The notes: generated by a model from the sequence alone, not told the origin. DNA of 64,000 bases from Roseibacillus ishigakijimensis (GCF_016595415.1 NZ_JAENIO010000001.1:62001-126000); one strand, 5' to 3'; counted from the stretch's first letter, positions 20,001-28,006 are shown. A program made the numbers and translations.

Positions 20001-20475
20001 CGGCTTCTCCCACCACTACTCCGTGATTATTCAAGTCCCGGGCGACGAGGTAGGTGGGAGTCTCGTTCCTAACCTGGGTGCGACCCTGCCAAGTGCCGCT
20101 CATAGAATCATAGAGCCAAATCTGATAGGTGGAGGACTTACGGACATTGATCAAAACCTGCCCGAGATCATTGATCGCGACAATGTCCTTGCGGGTGTAG
20201 CCGTTGCCGGGAAGGTCGAGAACGGAAAGATCGATGTAGTCCACCGCCCAGTTGCCCAAAGGACCATCGCTGGCAACACCGGTCAATTGGGAGAGGTCAT
20301 ATTCCTCCTTGGCGTTGAGACCATCACGATCAAAGTCTAGAAAGCGATCCGAATCGTCATCAGGGTCCATATAGTGTTGTGTTTCCCAGTTATCGGGAAT
20401 GCCATCATGATCGGAATCCGTTTGAGCGGAGAGGGAAGCGATCATTGTGCCAGCAGCAAAAAGCCAAGCAGCCAA
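17068..20475 (-). CDS. Secreted protein with HAF-like repeats, calcium repeats and a lysozyme-like C-terminus
   Basis: 1135 residues from a TTG start giving the signal MAAWLFAAGTMIASLSAQ; an ATT 33 bp upstream would add a positive n-region. Order: one DSDHDGIPDNWE calcium repeat; about 50-450 a series of degenerate HAF-type repeats (INDLGQVL, LNNHGVVVG, INDWGEMIG, LNNWSEVVG, INNQSTIVG); then DQDGDGLSDDW-type thrombospondin 3 repeats to about 650; a beta-rich region; and a C-terminal domain with AIEKHESQ (Glu940), GGTGLAQVTG (about 985-994) and IFWNWQRNVDAFLAIL. The last resembles lytic transglycosylase catalytic and substrate motifs. The C-terminus ends in an acidic run. It is likely a cell-wall active surface or secreted protein. 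Confidence 0.75.
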   Translation of the reverse strand: MAAWLFAAGTMIASLSAQTDSDHDGIPDNWETQHYMDPDDDSDRFLDFDRDGLNAKEEYDLSQLTGVASDGPLGNWAVDYIDLSVLDLPGNGYTRKDIVAINDLGQVLINVRKSSTYQIWLYDSMSGTWQGRTQVRNETPTYLVARDLNNHGVVVGEAATSSIKNGERFGFVVDFGGPQQGSSVYHWPVPSGIGGSSMAHAASKVRFLNGINDWGEMIGEDANGEPFLVLPDANASGGYTIHRAPSTWYDPQFNALNNWSEVVGNEVRHTAQSGFEAPRQFLLTPTWHWLTDFPAMRDETFDPEPDGQNPSHFEAWYRPALLNDWGEFAGNYSLYQYAGSQSPNNVSLDGTWFFDGIADVQWSHGYYDSPFHNPLPLNYENQTSIALNNWPHLVMTGEEDGDWEFGFRVFLRHRSLNVPFSAFAPVRVRGDFENNLPVAINNQSTIVGWTDYGATLYLLRLDQDQDGDGLSDDWERMNGTPPSDPLEPARDINQLYDLGLIEYGGGTGSPIREALDTDGDGLPDAWERYYFPGQSLSSVSPNSPGQSYSYLYENGVEQFLYQTTLYEEWLFGLDPTLLDSDDDGLNDLQELLLYGSNPTDKDTDGDGAPDALDIAENGGNPNDASDAPDFPHLQIWVADPDYSDEFVAVTYTFFPSFNFGGNFASALRLWSEVDSLDLISEEEESEEYEIDAYPKRDVKIRLFWSLEYDYKVPLLLVTRTAADGEVVVSAVVTEFVIPAGALESNVIELRAEQNSNTVKFLLPVEFDDINDHADDSDDVAVVPWDTSEDIANENIAWIDAHTSDQDASPRMPQLKFRVPGLPDGLTIEAKLFVEYERPYAGKQGEDRVRIPSNRNFIQVNGDTWEIYNEADWQTELTERGFFGGDAKLTYQIKQGANIVVGPEEIHFVIGGENPADDRCKQYTQSRPGAPWYAYAIEKHESQAYNPGFYNQFWERSGNSSPINGGINYEFTLGDPLKVLSPGETGVGGTGLAQVTGAGGNKNNPAAREIFWNWQRNVDAFLAILEDKIQIAETFMNDQTPRSGPGSMPNGQRPQTTFHTGQNVPVPSRDQAKVTFGDNQGERRPEDAVAVKAYNGASAHWCSWRGPDVHEWQWNDGQNNYVERVCEQVEVEEEEE

Positions 20476-20921
20476 CCATGGAGATAAGGAAAAAGATGGG
20501 CGAATTCATATTCGAGACGGACCTTTGCTGAGGTTCGCCCTGATACAAGCTCGGCAAGGGGGCTTCGTCGACTGTCCGCAGGTGACGGTTTTGTCAATAA
20601 GGTGAGCAGGCGGAATGCGGAGTCTGGGAGCGAATCGGTCCGACTGTTCAAGCGAGCGAGGAGGGTCACCCTCTGACTCCCCGTCCTGCGATGAAGAGCC
20701 CGAGGGCGATCTGGGGCGGCATGACGATGGGGAAGCCGGACTTGGTCTCGGGTTCTGCGACGGCAGTTTTTCGATCGCGACGCGAGTGGGGTGTGCCGGA
20801 AAGCCATCATCCGCTTGCAGCTTCGTCTCCGCGCTATTTTTGAACCCCGGACCTTATCCGGGGCTCCCTTTTGCTTGCCGCTCCGGAGCAAATTCGAGGG
20901 TGGGCGATCTTGATCGGCCTG
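20476..20921. other. 446-bp gap between mqo and the HAF/lysozyme-like gene
   Basis: No convincing gene. A perfect hairpin CCCCGGA-CCTTA-TCCGGGG lies at 20845-20863, about 60 bp past the mqo stop on the minus strand, with only a weak run of T-like bases; it could act as a terminator. A short minus-strand open stretch ending at 20666 encodes a plausible peptide (MPPQIALGLFIAGRGVRG) but is too short to call. The promoter of the leftward secreted-protein gene should lie in 20480-20600; no clear -35/-10 pair was seen. Confidence 0.5.
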
Positions 20922-22415
20922 TCAGAGAGGGAGGCCGAGGGCGGCATCCGCCTGGCTACGCACCTCGCGGTAGCGCTCGGGGTCGTCCTTGAGGGACGCG
21001 CCGTAGCTGGGCACCATCTCCTGCAACCTGGGGGTCCACTCCTCCATGCGGTCGGGATAGATTTTACCCAAGAGCTCGAGCATGATATTGACGGCCGTGG
21101 AAGCTCCGGGTGAGGCTCCGAGGAGGGCAGCCAGGGAGCCGTCCCGGGCTACGATGGTCTCGGTGCCGAATTGCAGCACCCCGCCGGTGTAGTCGTCGGA
21201 CTTGATGACTTGCACGCGCTGCCCAGCCGTCACGAGGCGCCAATTCTCGAGCTCGGCATCGGGGAAGAATTCCTTGAGCGCGGCGATTCGGTCCTCGGGC
21301 TTTTGAAGGCATTGCTCGATGAGGTAGCGGGTGAGATCGAAGTTCTGCGCCCCCACCGCGAGCATGGGGGTGAGGTTGGAGAGCTTGACCGAACTCGGCA
21401 GGTCCATCAGGGAGCCACTTTTGAGAAATTTGGGGGAAAAGCCGGCAAAGGGGCCGAAGAGCAGAGAGCACTTGCCGTCGATGACGCGGGTGTCGAGGTG
21501 AGGGACAGACATGGGGGGGGCTCCCACAGCAGCCTTGCCGTAGACTTTGGCCTGGTGTTTTTCCACGATTTCAGGCTTGTCGCAGACGAGGAACTGGCCG
21601 CTCACGGGGAAGCCACCGAAGCCCTTGCCCTCGGGAATGCGCGATTTTTGCAAGAGGGGCAGGGAGGCGCCCCCGGCACCTACAAAGACGAAGGGAGTGA
21701 CGATGATGCGGTCGATATCCTTGTCCAGATTCCGCACCTTCAATCGCCAGCGACCATCGCCACGACGGGTGAAGTCCTTCACGAGGTGGTGGGTGGCGAG
21801 GCGAATGCCGTCCTGGGCATCGAGATATTCGACGAGGGTCTCCGTCAGGGAGCCAAAGTTGACATCGGTGCCGGACTTCACGCGGGTGGCGGCCACGGGC
21901 TCGTCTGAAGAGCGGCCGGCCATCAGAAGGGGGGCCCATTCCGCGATCACGGCCGGGTCCTCACTGTATTCCATTTCGGCAAAAAAGTGATGATCCTTCA
22001 TGCGCTCATAGCGGGCACGGAGGTAGCGCTGGTTCTCCTCTCCCCACACGAAGCTCATGTGGGGGACGGGCTGGATAAAGTTCTCCGGCTGGGGCAGGAT
22101 GCCCCGGGTGACGAGGTAGGCCCAAAACTGCTTGGACTGCTCGAAGGCTTCGTTGATTTTGAGCGCCTTGCTGATATCCACGCTGCCATCCTCCTGCTGG
22201 CTGGTGTAGTTGAGCTCACAGAGGGCGGCGTGGCCGGTGCCGGCGTTGTTCCAGGGATTGGAGCTCTCCTTGGCCACCTCGGCGAGGGCTTCCACGATTT
22301 GGATTTTCAGGGTGGGGTCCAGCTGATGGAGCAGCACCCCCAGGGTGGCACTCATCACTCCCCCGCCAATCAAGACCACATCGGCCTCCGCCATTGTCGC
22401 GACACGCTCATCCAT
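20922..22415 (-). CDS. mqo: Malate:quinone oxidoreductase
   Basis: 497 residues, normal for the family. Membrane-associated FAD enzyme that oxidises malate to oxaloacetate and passes electrons to quinones in the TCA cycle and respiratory chain. It has the N-terminal FAD site ADVVLIGGGVMSATLG (about residues 10-25), the family block NPWNNAGTGHAALCELNYT (about 53-71), VFVGAGGASLPLLQ and the C-terminal TAGQRVQVIK with LLGASPGASTA. It is divergent from the motor operon across a 200-bp region. An ATG (Met8) nearer the FAD site is an alternative start. Confidence 0.96.
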   Translation of the reverse strand: MDERVATMAEADVVLIGGGVMSATLGVLLHQLDPTLKIQIVEALAEVAKESSNPWNNAGTGHAALCELNYTSQQEDGSVDISKALKINEAFEQSKQFWAYLVTRGILPQPENFIQPVPHMSFVWGEENQRYLRARYERMKDHHFFAEMEYSEDPAVIAEWAPLLMAGRSSDEPVAATRVKSGTDVNFGSLTETLVEYLDAQDGIRLATHHLVKDFTRRGDGRWRLKVRNLDKDIDRIIVTPFVFVGAGGASLPLLQKSRIPEGKGFGGFPVSGQFLVCDKPEIVEKHQAKVYGKAAVGAPPMSVPHLDTRVIDGKCSLLFGPFAGFSPKFLKSGSLMDLPSSVKLSNLTPMLAVGAQNFDLTRYLIEQCLQKPEDRIAALKEFFPDAELENWRLVTAGQRVQVIKSDDYTGGVLQFGTETIVARDGSLAALLGASPGASTAVNIMLELLGKIYPDRMEEWTPRLQEMVPSYGASLKDDPERYREVRSQADAALGLPL

Positions 22416-22550
22416 GCCCGCCTGTCCTCTAACAAGTCGAAACTGTCAATAACGGGTCACGACGAAATGAAGCGAATGGCAAATGAAGGGAGTCTTTTTT
22501 TTGCACAAATGCTGTCCAAGAGGGCATACACCCTCACCGCATTGTTCTTT

Positions 22551-22588
22551 CAGAAGAGCAGCGAAGATCTTGATTCTCTGCTCTTCTG
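22551..22588. promoter_or_regulatory. Perfect 11-bp inverted repeat upstream of the motor operon
   Basis: CAGAAGAGCAG (22551-22561) and CTGCTCTTCTG (22578-22588) are exact reverse complements separated by 16 bp. The element ends 27 bp before the first ATG of the motor operon and could be an operator or an RNA hairpin in the leader. Confidence 0.5.
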
Positions 22589-22615
22589 CCAGCTGCCAAC
22601 CCCGAAAAAAAGTCC

Positions 22616-23875
22616 ATGTTAGTCACCTGTCCCTCCTGCGAAGCCAGTCTCGATGTTGCTCCCGAGCACTACGGCCACACTGTGCAATGCCCCGCTTGCT
22701 CGGAGAAGCTCGCCATCGAAGCCCCCCAACAAGACAAGCAGACCACCAAGTCGGGCAAGCCGGAGCGCCTGGGCTGGGCGGAGAAGGACCATGCCAATGC
22801 CGACTTCCTGAAAAGTCTCGGCATCGGGGCGGTGGCGACGGTGCTTTTTCTGGCCCTCATGTTTCCCTTCCTCGGCACCCGCCTGGGCGATATTTTCCTG
22901 GATCGCGGCTGGGTGAACTATGCGGAGACCTTTCTCTTCTTCTGGGGCTTGGCGATGCTCCTCCTCAAGGTGCGCAAGAACCGTCGCCAGGAGCGGGCAG
23001 CCATCCTGAGCCTCTTTCCCGCACATCTCGGCAAGGAGATCCACTCGGGCAATGTGGGGGCCTTCATCGATAATATTTACAAGATTCCACTCACCCTGCG
23101 CGACAGCATCATCGTCAACCGTATTCGCAAGGCTCTGGAACTCTTTGAAATCCGCAATGACAATGCCGAGGTGGCGGCTTTTTTGGAAACGCAGTCCCAC
23201 CTCGATGCCAACCGCTCCACCGGGTCCTACTCCCTGCTGAGGGTCTTTCTCTGGGCCATCCCCATCCTCGGTTTCATCGGCACCGTGATGGGCCTTTCCA
23301 CGGCGGTGGGCGCGCTCGACATGGGCGATGCCAGCGGAGATCCGGAGGCGCTGAAGAATGCCATCAACAACCTCACCGGAGGTCTGGGCACGGCCTTCGA
23401 CACCACTTTGCTGGGTCTCATCCTTTCCCTCCTGCTCAACTTCCCCCTCGCGGCAGTGATGAAGAAGGAGGACGAAACCCTCACCATCATTGACGCCGTC
23501 TGCACCGAGAAGCTCCTGCCCAAGCTCAACGACAGCAAGGCCTCCAGCAACGAGGAGATCCTCCAGCAGGCCGACAGCCTGCCCGAGCTGGTGGGCTCCC
23601 TGGCGCGGGCCCACGAGACCTTTCTGGAGAATCTCAATGAATCCACCCGACAGATGCGCCAGACCTCCGAAGTGCTAGAGGGCAACCTGGTGCAAGCCTC
23701 CGACAAGCTCACCCAGACGAGCAGCGAACTCTTCCTGCGATCGCATACCGAGCTGGACCAGACCTTCAAGCGCATCGCCACCGGCATTGACCACATCAAT
23801 CAGGCCCTGCGCGAGCTTGGCAAAGACGGCCTCCCCGGTGAAGCCAAGAAGAAGAAAGGCCTCTTCAGCAAATAA
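22616..23875 (+). CDS. Zinc-ribbon MotA/TolQ/ExbB-type proton channel subunit
   Basis: 419 residues. An N-terminal zinc ribbon (Cys5, Cys8, Cys25, Cys28) precedes four membrane helices (about 67-87, 103-119, 207-232, 258-282). TM3 has ILGFIGTVMGLSTAVGAL and TM4 has GTAFDTTLLGLILSLLLNF, the conserved pore blocks of the ExbB/TolQ/MotA family, with Thr263-Thr264 at the usual proton-path position. A cytoplasmic tail (about 285-419) is helical and coiled-coil like. As the A subunit it would form the pentameric ring that rotates around B subunits using the proton gradient. It is first in a three-gene operon; the next gene starts 17 bp downstream. The zinc ribbon is unusual for ExbB. Confidence 0.88.
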   Translation: MLVTCPSCEASLDVAPEHYGHTVQCPACSEKLAIEAPQQDKQTTKSGKPERLGWAEKDHANADFLKSLGIGAVATVLFLALMFPFLGTRLGDIFLDRGWVNYAETFLFFWGLAMLLLKVRKNRRQERAAILSLFPAHLGKEIHSGNVGAFIDNIYKIPLTLRDSIIVNRIRKALELFEIRNDNAEVAAFLETQSHLDANRSTGSYSLLRVFLWAIPILGFIGTVMGLSTAVGALDMGDASGDPEALKNAINNLTGGLGTAFDTTLLGLILSLLLNFPLAAVMKKEDETLTIIDAVCTEKLLPKLNDSKASSNEEILQQADSLPELVGSLARAHETFLENLNESTRQMRQTSEVLEGNLVQASDKLTQTSSELFLRSHTELDQTFKRIATGIDHINQALRELGKDGLPGEAKKKKGLFSK

Positions 23876-23892
23876 ATCCCCCCTCCCCCGCC

Positions 23893-24708
23893 ATGCCCCG
23901 CCGCCGCCAGAGTGATGAAGGAGGAGTCTCCCTCTTTCCCTTCATGAGCATCCTCGCCTGTCTCATCGGGGTGCTCACCCTCCTGATCAGTGTCAACATG
24001 ATCATCAAGGAGAACGAGCGCGACAACATCACGCAGGAGGAGCTCGACCGGGCCAAGGAGAATCTGAAGCTCAAGAAGCAGGCCGAGGCCGTCAAAAAGG
24101 AGCTGGCCAAGCTGGAGGAGAGACTGCAAAAGGAGAAAGCGGCCACCATCGAGCTGGAAAAACTGAAGGAACGAAGCATCGTCCTGCAGGAGCGAATCGA
24201 GGAGCTGGCCAAGGCGGAGAACCCGGAGGAAAGCGATGCCGCGCTGCAGAAAATCCTCGAGAATCTCCGCCAGGAAATCCGCGCGCTGGAGCGGGAGCAA
24301 CCGACCCTGGAGAAGCGCAAGAAAGAGCTCTTGGCCGAGATCGAAAAACGCAAGATCCCGCCCAAGCCGAACGAAAAGGTGATCATCCGGCCCGGCGGAG
24401 TGGGCTCGCGCACCGCCCGCCATGTTTTCTTCGTGGAATGCAACTCCACCGGCATCGTGCTGCGGCGCGAGGACCAACCTGAGATCACGGTCTCCACGGC
24501 GGCCATCCCCAACAATGACCAATACGGAGACTTTTTGGAGGAAGTGAAGCGGACGCGCGACTCCATGGTTCTCTTTCTCGTGCGCAAGGCTGGCAACGAG
24601 GCCTACCTCTGGGCTGCGGGTCATGCCGAGCAACAATTCGAAGTCCGCACCGGCAAACTCCCCGTGCCGAAAGACGGGGAGATCGATCTCTCCCTATTCG
24701 AGCAATAA
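23893..24708 (+). CDS. ExbD/TolR-like B subunit lacking the membrane aspartate
   Basis: 271 residues. A cytoplasmic N-terminus (MPRRRQSDEGGVSLFPFMS), one membrane helix (about residues 15-37), a long charged coiled coil (about 40-145) and a periplasmic alpha/beta domain (about 150-271). It aligns without gaps with the next gene product at the N-terminus. Ser19 lies where ExbD/TolR/MotB proteins have the proton-binding aspartate. No OmpA-like peptidoglycan-binding domain is present. It probably forms part of a heterodimeric B subunit with its paralogue. Confidence 0.8.
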   Translation: MPRRRQSDEGGVSLFPFMSILACLIGVLTLLISVNMIIKENERDNITQEELDRAKENLKLKKQAEAVKKELAKLEERLQKEKAATIELEKLKERSIVLQERIEELAKAENPEESDAALQKILENLRQEIRALEREQPTLEKRKKELLAEIEKRKIPPKPNEKVIIRPGGVGSRTARHVFFVECNSTGIVLRREDQPEITVSTAAIPNNDQYGDFLEEVKRTRDSMVLFLVRKAGNEAYLWAAGHAEQQFEVRTGKLPVPKDGEIDLSLFEQ

Positions 24709-24711
24709 GTC

Positions 24712-25815
24712 ATGGCCCGTCGCAGCAAATCCAACGAAGAGGGAGTGAACCTCGACTCCCTGATGGACGCCCTCACCAATGTGGTGGCGGTGCTCATTCT
24801 CGTCCTCATCCTCGTCCAGACCGAGGTCACCAACAAGGTGCAGGAATTCTTCGACAACCTGCAACCGGCCACTCCCGAAGAGGTGCAGGCCTCCCGCGAG
24901 GAATTGGCGAAATTGCAGGAAGAGAAGAAGACGCGGGAGGAAAAACTGGAGGAAGAAGCGCCCAGCCCAGAACAACTCGAAGAAGAGAAGCGCAAACTGG
25001 CCCTGTTGGAAAAGGATGCCCAGCTTGATGAAAGTCTCTTGGCCAAACTCGACGAGCTCAAAAAACTCGAGGAAGCGGCGCGCGCCAAACGCGATGCCGA
25101 GCAGGCAGAGACCTCCACCCTGCAGGAAGACATTGCCCGCCTGGAGGCCCAGCTGGACGAAACGCCCGTGCTGGCGGCGGAACCGCCCACCGAGGTCACC
25201 ATCCCCGACAGCCGCGAGATCCCCAACAACGCCAAGGTGTATTATGCGCTGGTCATGAAGGAGCGGGTCCACTTCATCGACCCCTTCACCCCGATGGAAA
25301 CATTCTACGAAGTGGTCGAGGAGAACCGCAAGGACTGGATCCGCGAGCGCGTGCGGCAACGGGGGGCCGACCGCTACATCTACGACCACGAGAAGGTGCG
25401 CGAGGCCTTCCAAGGCTTCGACTTCCCCAACGGACGCAACCAGACGGTGGAAATCGCGCACACCCCCACCCAAACGCGGCTCTTCCTCGACATCATTCCC
25501 GATGCGGAGGAGGGAGGCACCCCCCAGGAGCTCCTCAGCCAGCCCAACAATCCCTTTGCCAACATTCTCAAGATTCTCGCCCGCGACAAAGACAACGTCC
25601 TCCTTTTCCGCGTCAACCCCGACAGCTTCAACACTTACCTGCTCGCCCGCAAGCTGGCCGATGCCGCCGACGTGCCCGCCGGTTGGGAGATCCACACCTG
25701 GGATCGCTACCGCCAGCGCCTCGACGAAATCGAAGTCAATCGCCTCGAAGAGCCCCCTCCCCGCAAACCGGACAACAAGCCCAAACCACCCCGAATTGGT
25801 CCCAAACTGGACTGA
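24712..25815 (+). CDS. ExbD/TolR-like B subunit with the membrane aspartate
   Basis: 367 residues, starting 3 bp after the previous stop, so probably co-translated. The N-terminus MARRSKSNEEGVNLDSLMDA runs into one membrane helix (about residues 19-39). Asp19 occupies the position of the ExbD/MotB proton carrier. A Glu/Lys-rich coiled coil (about 45-165) leads to a periplasmic domain (about 175-360) with VYYALVMKERVHFIDP and DNVLLFRVNPDSFNTYLLAR. No peptidoglycan-binding motif was seen. With the two preceding genes it makes a complete A plus B proton-driven motor of unknown cargo. Confidence 0.82.
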   Translation: MARRSKSNEEGVNLDSLMDALTNVVAVLILVLILVQTEVTNKVQEFFDNLQPATPEEVQASREELAKLQEEKKTREEKLEEEAPSPEQLEEEKRKLALLEKDAQLDESLLAKLDELKKLEEAARAKRDAEQAETSTLQEDIARLEAQLDETPVLAAEPPTEVTIPDSREIPNNAKVYYALVMKERVHFIDPFTPMETFYEVVEENRKDWIRERVRQRGADRYIYDHEKVREAFQGFDFPNGRNQTVEIAHTPTQTRLFLDIIPDAEEGGTPQELLSQPNNPFANILKILARDKDNVLLFRVNPDSFNTYLLARKLADAADVPAGWEIHTWDRYRQRLDEIEVNRLEEPPPRKPDNKPKPPRIGPKLD

Positions 25816-25941
25816 GACAAGGCCGGGCAAACCAGCCGATACCGCCCCCTCCCGCGCGCCCGGAAAGATTCACGCTGCGAAACATGCGCTCGCCCTGTTG
25901 ACTGCTGAAAGAAGCCCGCCGAGGCCAAGGTAGGGCGTGTG

Positions 25942-26733
25942 ATGAAAAATTCCTTTTCCTCCCTATTGGCCGTCGCTTTTTTCTCGTCGCTCTCCCTCTC
26001 TGCTGAAGAGGGCTTCACCCCTCTCTTCGATGGCAAGAGCTTGCAAGGCTGGACCAGCGCCCACAGCACCGGCGATGGGGACTGGGGTCCCTTCTCCGTC
26101 AATGAAGAGGAGAAGGCCATCCACGTCTATGCCGACGCGGCAGCCAACTCCGAGCAGCGCAGCGATTGCCTGAATACCAATACCGAATTCAGCCACTTCA
26201 TCCTGAAGCTGGAATACAAGTGGCTGGAGGATCGCTTCGCCCCCCGCACGGATTGGGACCGCGATGCCGGCCTACTCTTCCATGTCCATGGCGACCTCAC
26301 CCAAGTCTGGCCCTTGTGCCTGGAGATGCAGATTGGCGAATCCCCTGGCGACAAGCCCAATGCCCGGGGCTCGGCGGGCCGCTTCCACACCGGCGACCTC
26401 TTCGTCTTGGGCAAAGACTTGCGCACCGACACCCCCGTGAAAGACGGGGCCTATGATCCCGAGGCCGAAAAGAAAACCGGCAAACACGTCCTCACCCGCC
26501 TGGGCAAGGAAAAGCCCAAAGGCGAATGGAACGAGATGGAAATCCACGTCCATGGCAGCGAGAAGGCCACCTTCATCCTAAACGGCGAGGTCGTTCTGGA
26601 GACCTTCAACTTTACCCAAAAGAATGAAGCCGGAGAGCGCGTCCCCTTGGAAAAAGGCCGCATCGGTCTGCAAGCGGAGTGGGCCGAGCTTCTCTATCGC
26701 AATATCCGCATCAAGGAATTGCAGCCCGAGTAA
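25942..26733 (+). CDS. Secreted 3-keto-disaccharide hydrolase domain (DUF1080) protein
   Basis: 263 residues from the ATG at 25942; a GTG three bases earlier is also open. A signal peptide (MKNSFSSLLAVAFFSSLSLSA) precedes the DUF1080 concanavalin-like domain: FTPLFDGKSLQGW at its start, DAGLLFHVHGDLTQVWPLCLEMQ and GEWNEMEIHVHGSEKATFILNG in the core, and GRIGLQAEWAELLYRNIRIKEL at the end, all typical landmarks. Members hydrolyse 3-keto-glycosides or bind sugars outside the cytoplasm. It follows the motor operon after 126 bp and is probably a separate unit. Confidence 0.9.
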   Translation: MKNSFSSLLAVAFFSSLSLSAEEGFTPLFDGKSLQGWTSAHSTGDGDWGPFSVNEEEKAIHVYADAAANSEQRSDCLNTNTEFSHFILKLEYKWLEDRFAPRTDWDRDAGLLFHVHGDLTQVWPLCLEMQIGESPGDKPNARGSAGRFHTGDLFVLGKDLRTDTPVKDGAYDPEAEKKTGKHVLTRLGKEKPKGEWNEMEIHVHGSEKATFILNGEVVLETFNFTQKNEAGERVPLEKGRIGLQAEWAELLYRNIRIKELQPE

Positions 26734-26800
26734 CCCCCCCTGTCAGGCAAACGTGCTGGACTTCCCTGCGCGGATTATCCCCACTCATCGCCAGGCTGCC

Positions 26801-27184
26801 ATGTTTGACCTCTTCGAATTCTATATCCCCTATTTCAACTACCTCAGCCCGCTCGTTTATCTCTTTCTGAACGGGCTGGGGTTTTACGGGGGCTGGCTGC
26901 TCAAAGGACGCACCCGCAGCCCTGGCCCCCTCTTTGTCCTCTGGGGCAGCATTTTCAACAGCCTCCTCCTACTCCTCCTTCCCACCTACTCGCTCCTGAA
27001 CGATCGCCTAACGCAAGGGGTCATCATCGGACCCAATTTCGAAACGCTCTTCTGGCTGGTCCTCGATTTCGGCCAAATTCTTTCCACTGCTGCCCTCCTC
27101 TTCGGCCTGGTGCTCATTGCACAGGATTTTCGCGCCCATCTCGAGGAGAGCGAGCGGGAAAAATCCCTTTCCGAAAGGGAGTGA
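26801..27184 (+). CDS. Small hypothetical membrane protein
   Basis: 127 residues from the ATG at 26801; the frame is open further upstream but only over the previous gene. Three hydrophobic stretches (about residues 10-32, 40-60, 78-103) suggest a small integral membrane protein ending in a charged tail (HLEESEREKSLSERE). No family was recognised. It is followed after 22 bp by the alpha/beta hydrolase gene and may be co-transcribed with it. Confidence 0.6.
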   Translation: MFDLFEFYIPYFNYLSPLVYLFLNGLGFYGGWLLKGRTRSPGPLFVLWGSIFNSLLLLLLPTYSLLNDRLTQGVIIGPNFETLFWLVLDFGQILSTAALLFGLVLIAQDFRAHLEESEREKSLSERE

Positions 27185-27206
27185 GACCGTTATTTCCTGA
27201 CTCATC

Positions 27207-27986
27207 ATGCCACTCGCCTACGCCACCGTCGGTTCCCCCGATCAAACGCCCCTCATCTTTCTGCACGGTCTGGGTGCCTCCAGCCGCCAGACCACATCCG
27301 CCCTCACCGGGCTGCCCGACCATTTCGTCATTGCTCCCGATTTGCCCGGTCATGGCGATTCGCTGGACTACGATCCAGCGCAGTTCGGCTTCGACTACTT
27401 TGCCGATCAAGTCATCGCCCTGATGGACGCCCTGGACTTGGCCAGTGTCGATCTGGGGGGATTGTCCATGGGCTCGGGGATCACTCTCAACCTCGCCCTC
27501 CGCTACCCCGAGCGAGTCAAAAAGCTCATTCTCCTCCGCCCCTCCTGGCTCGACCAGCTGGAGCCTGCCCACCTCTCACTCGTTGCTCGCGTCGGCCAAT
27601 GGCTGCATGAGCAGGGAGAGGAAAAGGCGACCGCCCAACTGGCCTTTCATCCCGACTACCAAGAGCTCGTCGAGAAGAACATGCCCGTGGCAGAGTCCCT
27701 CACCGCGCTCCTCGACCGGCCGAAGGATGCCGCCAGCACGCAAGTCCTCTTCAAGATGTGGCAGAGCCGCCCCTTCGCCGACTTGGCAGAGCTGTCCCGG
27801 CTGACCCAGCCCGCATTGGTGCTGGATACCACCCGGGACGAACTCCACCCGCAAGAAGTCTCCCGCGCCATCGCCGGGGCCCTGCCCAACAGCCGTCTGG
27901 AGACCCTGCCGCCCCGCTATCACGACGGTCCCGCCTATCAGCAGGCTCTCAATGAGCAATTGCGCAAGTTTCTGCCGGCGAGCTGA
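27207..27986 (+). CDS. Alpha/beta hydrolase
   Basis: 259 residues. The alpha/beta hydrolase fold is shown by the oxyanion HGLGAS (about 20-25), DLPGHGDS (about 45-52), the nucleophile elbow GGLSMGS with Ser87, a probable acid Asp in DTTRDELHP and the late His in PPRYHDGPAY. Cytoplasmic, no signal peptide. It resembles the carboxylesterase/haloperoxidase group, but the substrate cannot be told. It is convergent with the sigma factor gene, 20 bp apart. Confidence 0.88.
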   Translation: MPLAYATVGSPDQTPLIFLHGLGASSRQTTSALTGLPDHFVIAPDLPGHGDSLDYDPAQFGFDYFADQVIALMDALDLASVDLGGLSMGSGITLNLALRYPERVKKLILLRPSWLDQLEPAHLSLVARVGQWLHEQGEEKATAQLAFHPDYQELVEKNMPVAESLTALLDRPKDAASTQVLFKMWQSRPFADLAELSRLTQPALVLDTTRDELHPQEVSRAIAGALPNSRLETLPPRYHDGPAYQQALNEQLRKFLPAS

Positions 27987-28006
27987 GCCTGCAGCTTCTC
28001 CTCCTT

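Noticed and set aside
20666..20815. Short minus-strand open stretch with a protein-like end (MPPQIALGLFIAGRGVRG)
   Set aside because: Only 18 codons from its ATG, no ribosome binding site; may be the remnant of a gene, but this cannot be shown.
22616..25815. Motor operon as a Zorya anti-phage system
   Set aside because: It has an A and B-type pair like ZorA/ZorB, but no ZorC, ZorD or ZorE gene follows, neither B subunit has the peptidoglycan-binding domain of ZorB, and the A subunit tail is short.
25928..25937. GGTAGGGCG before the DUF1080 gene as another REP unit
   Set aside because: Only the foot sequence is present; no hairpin follows.
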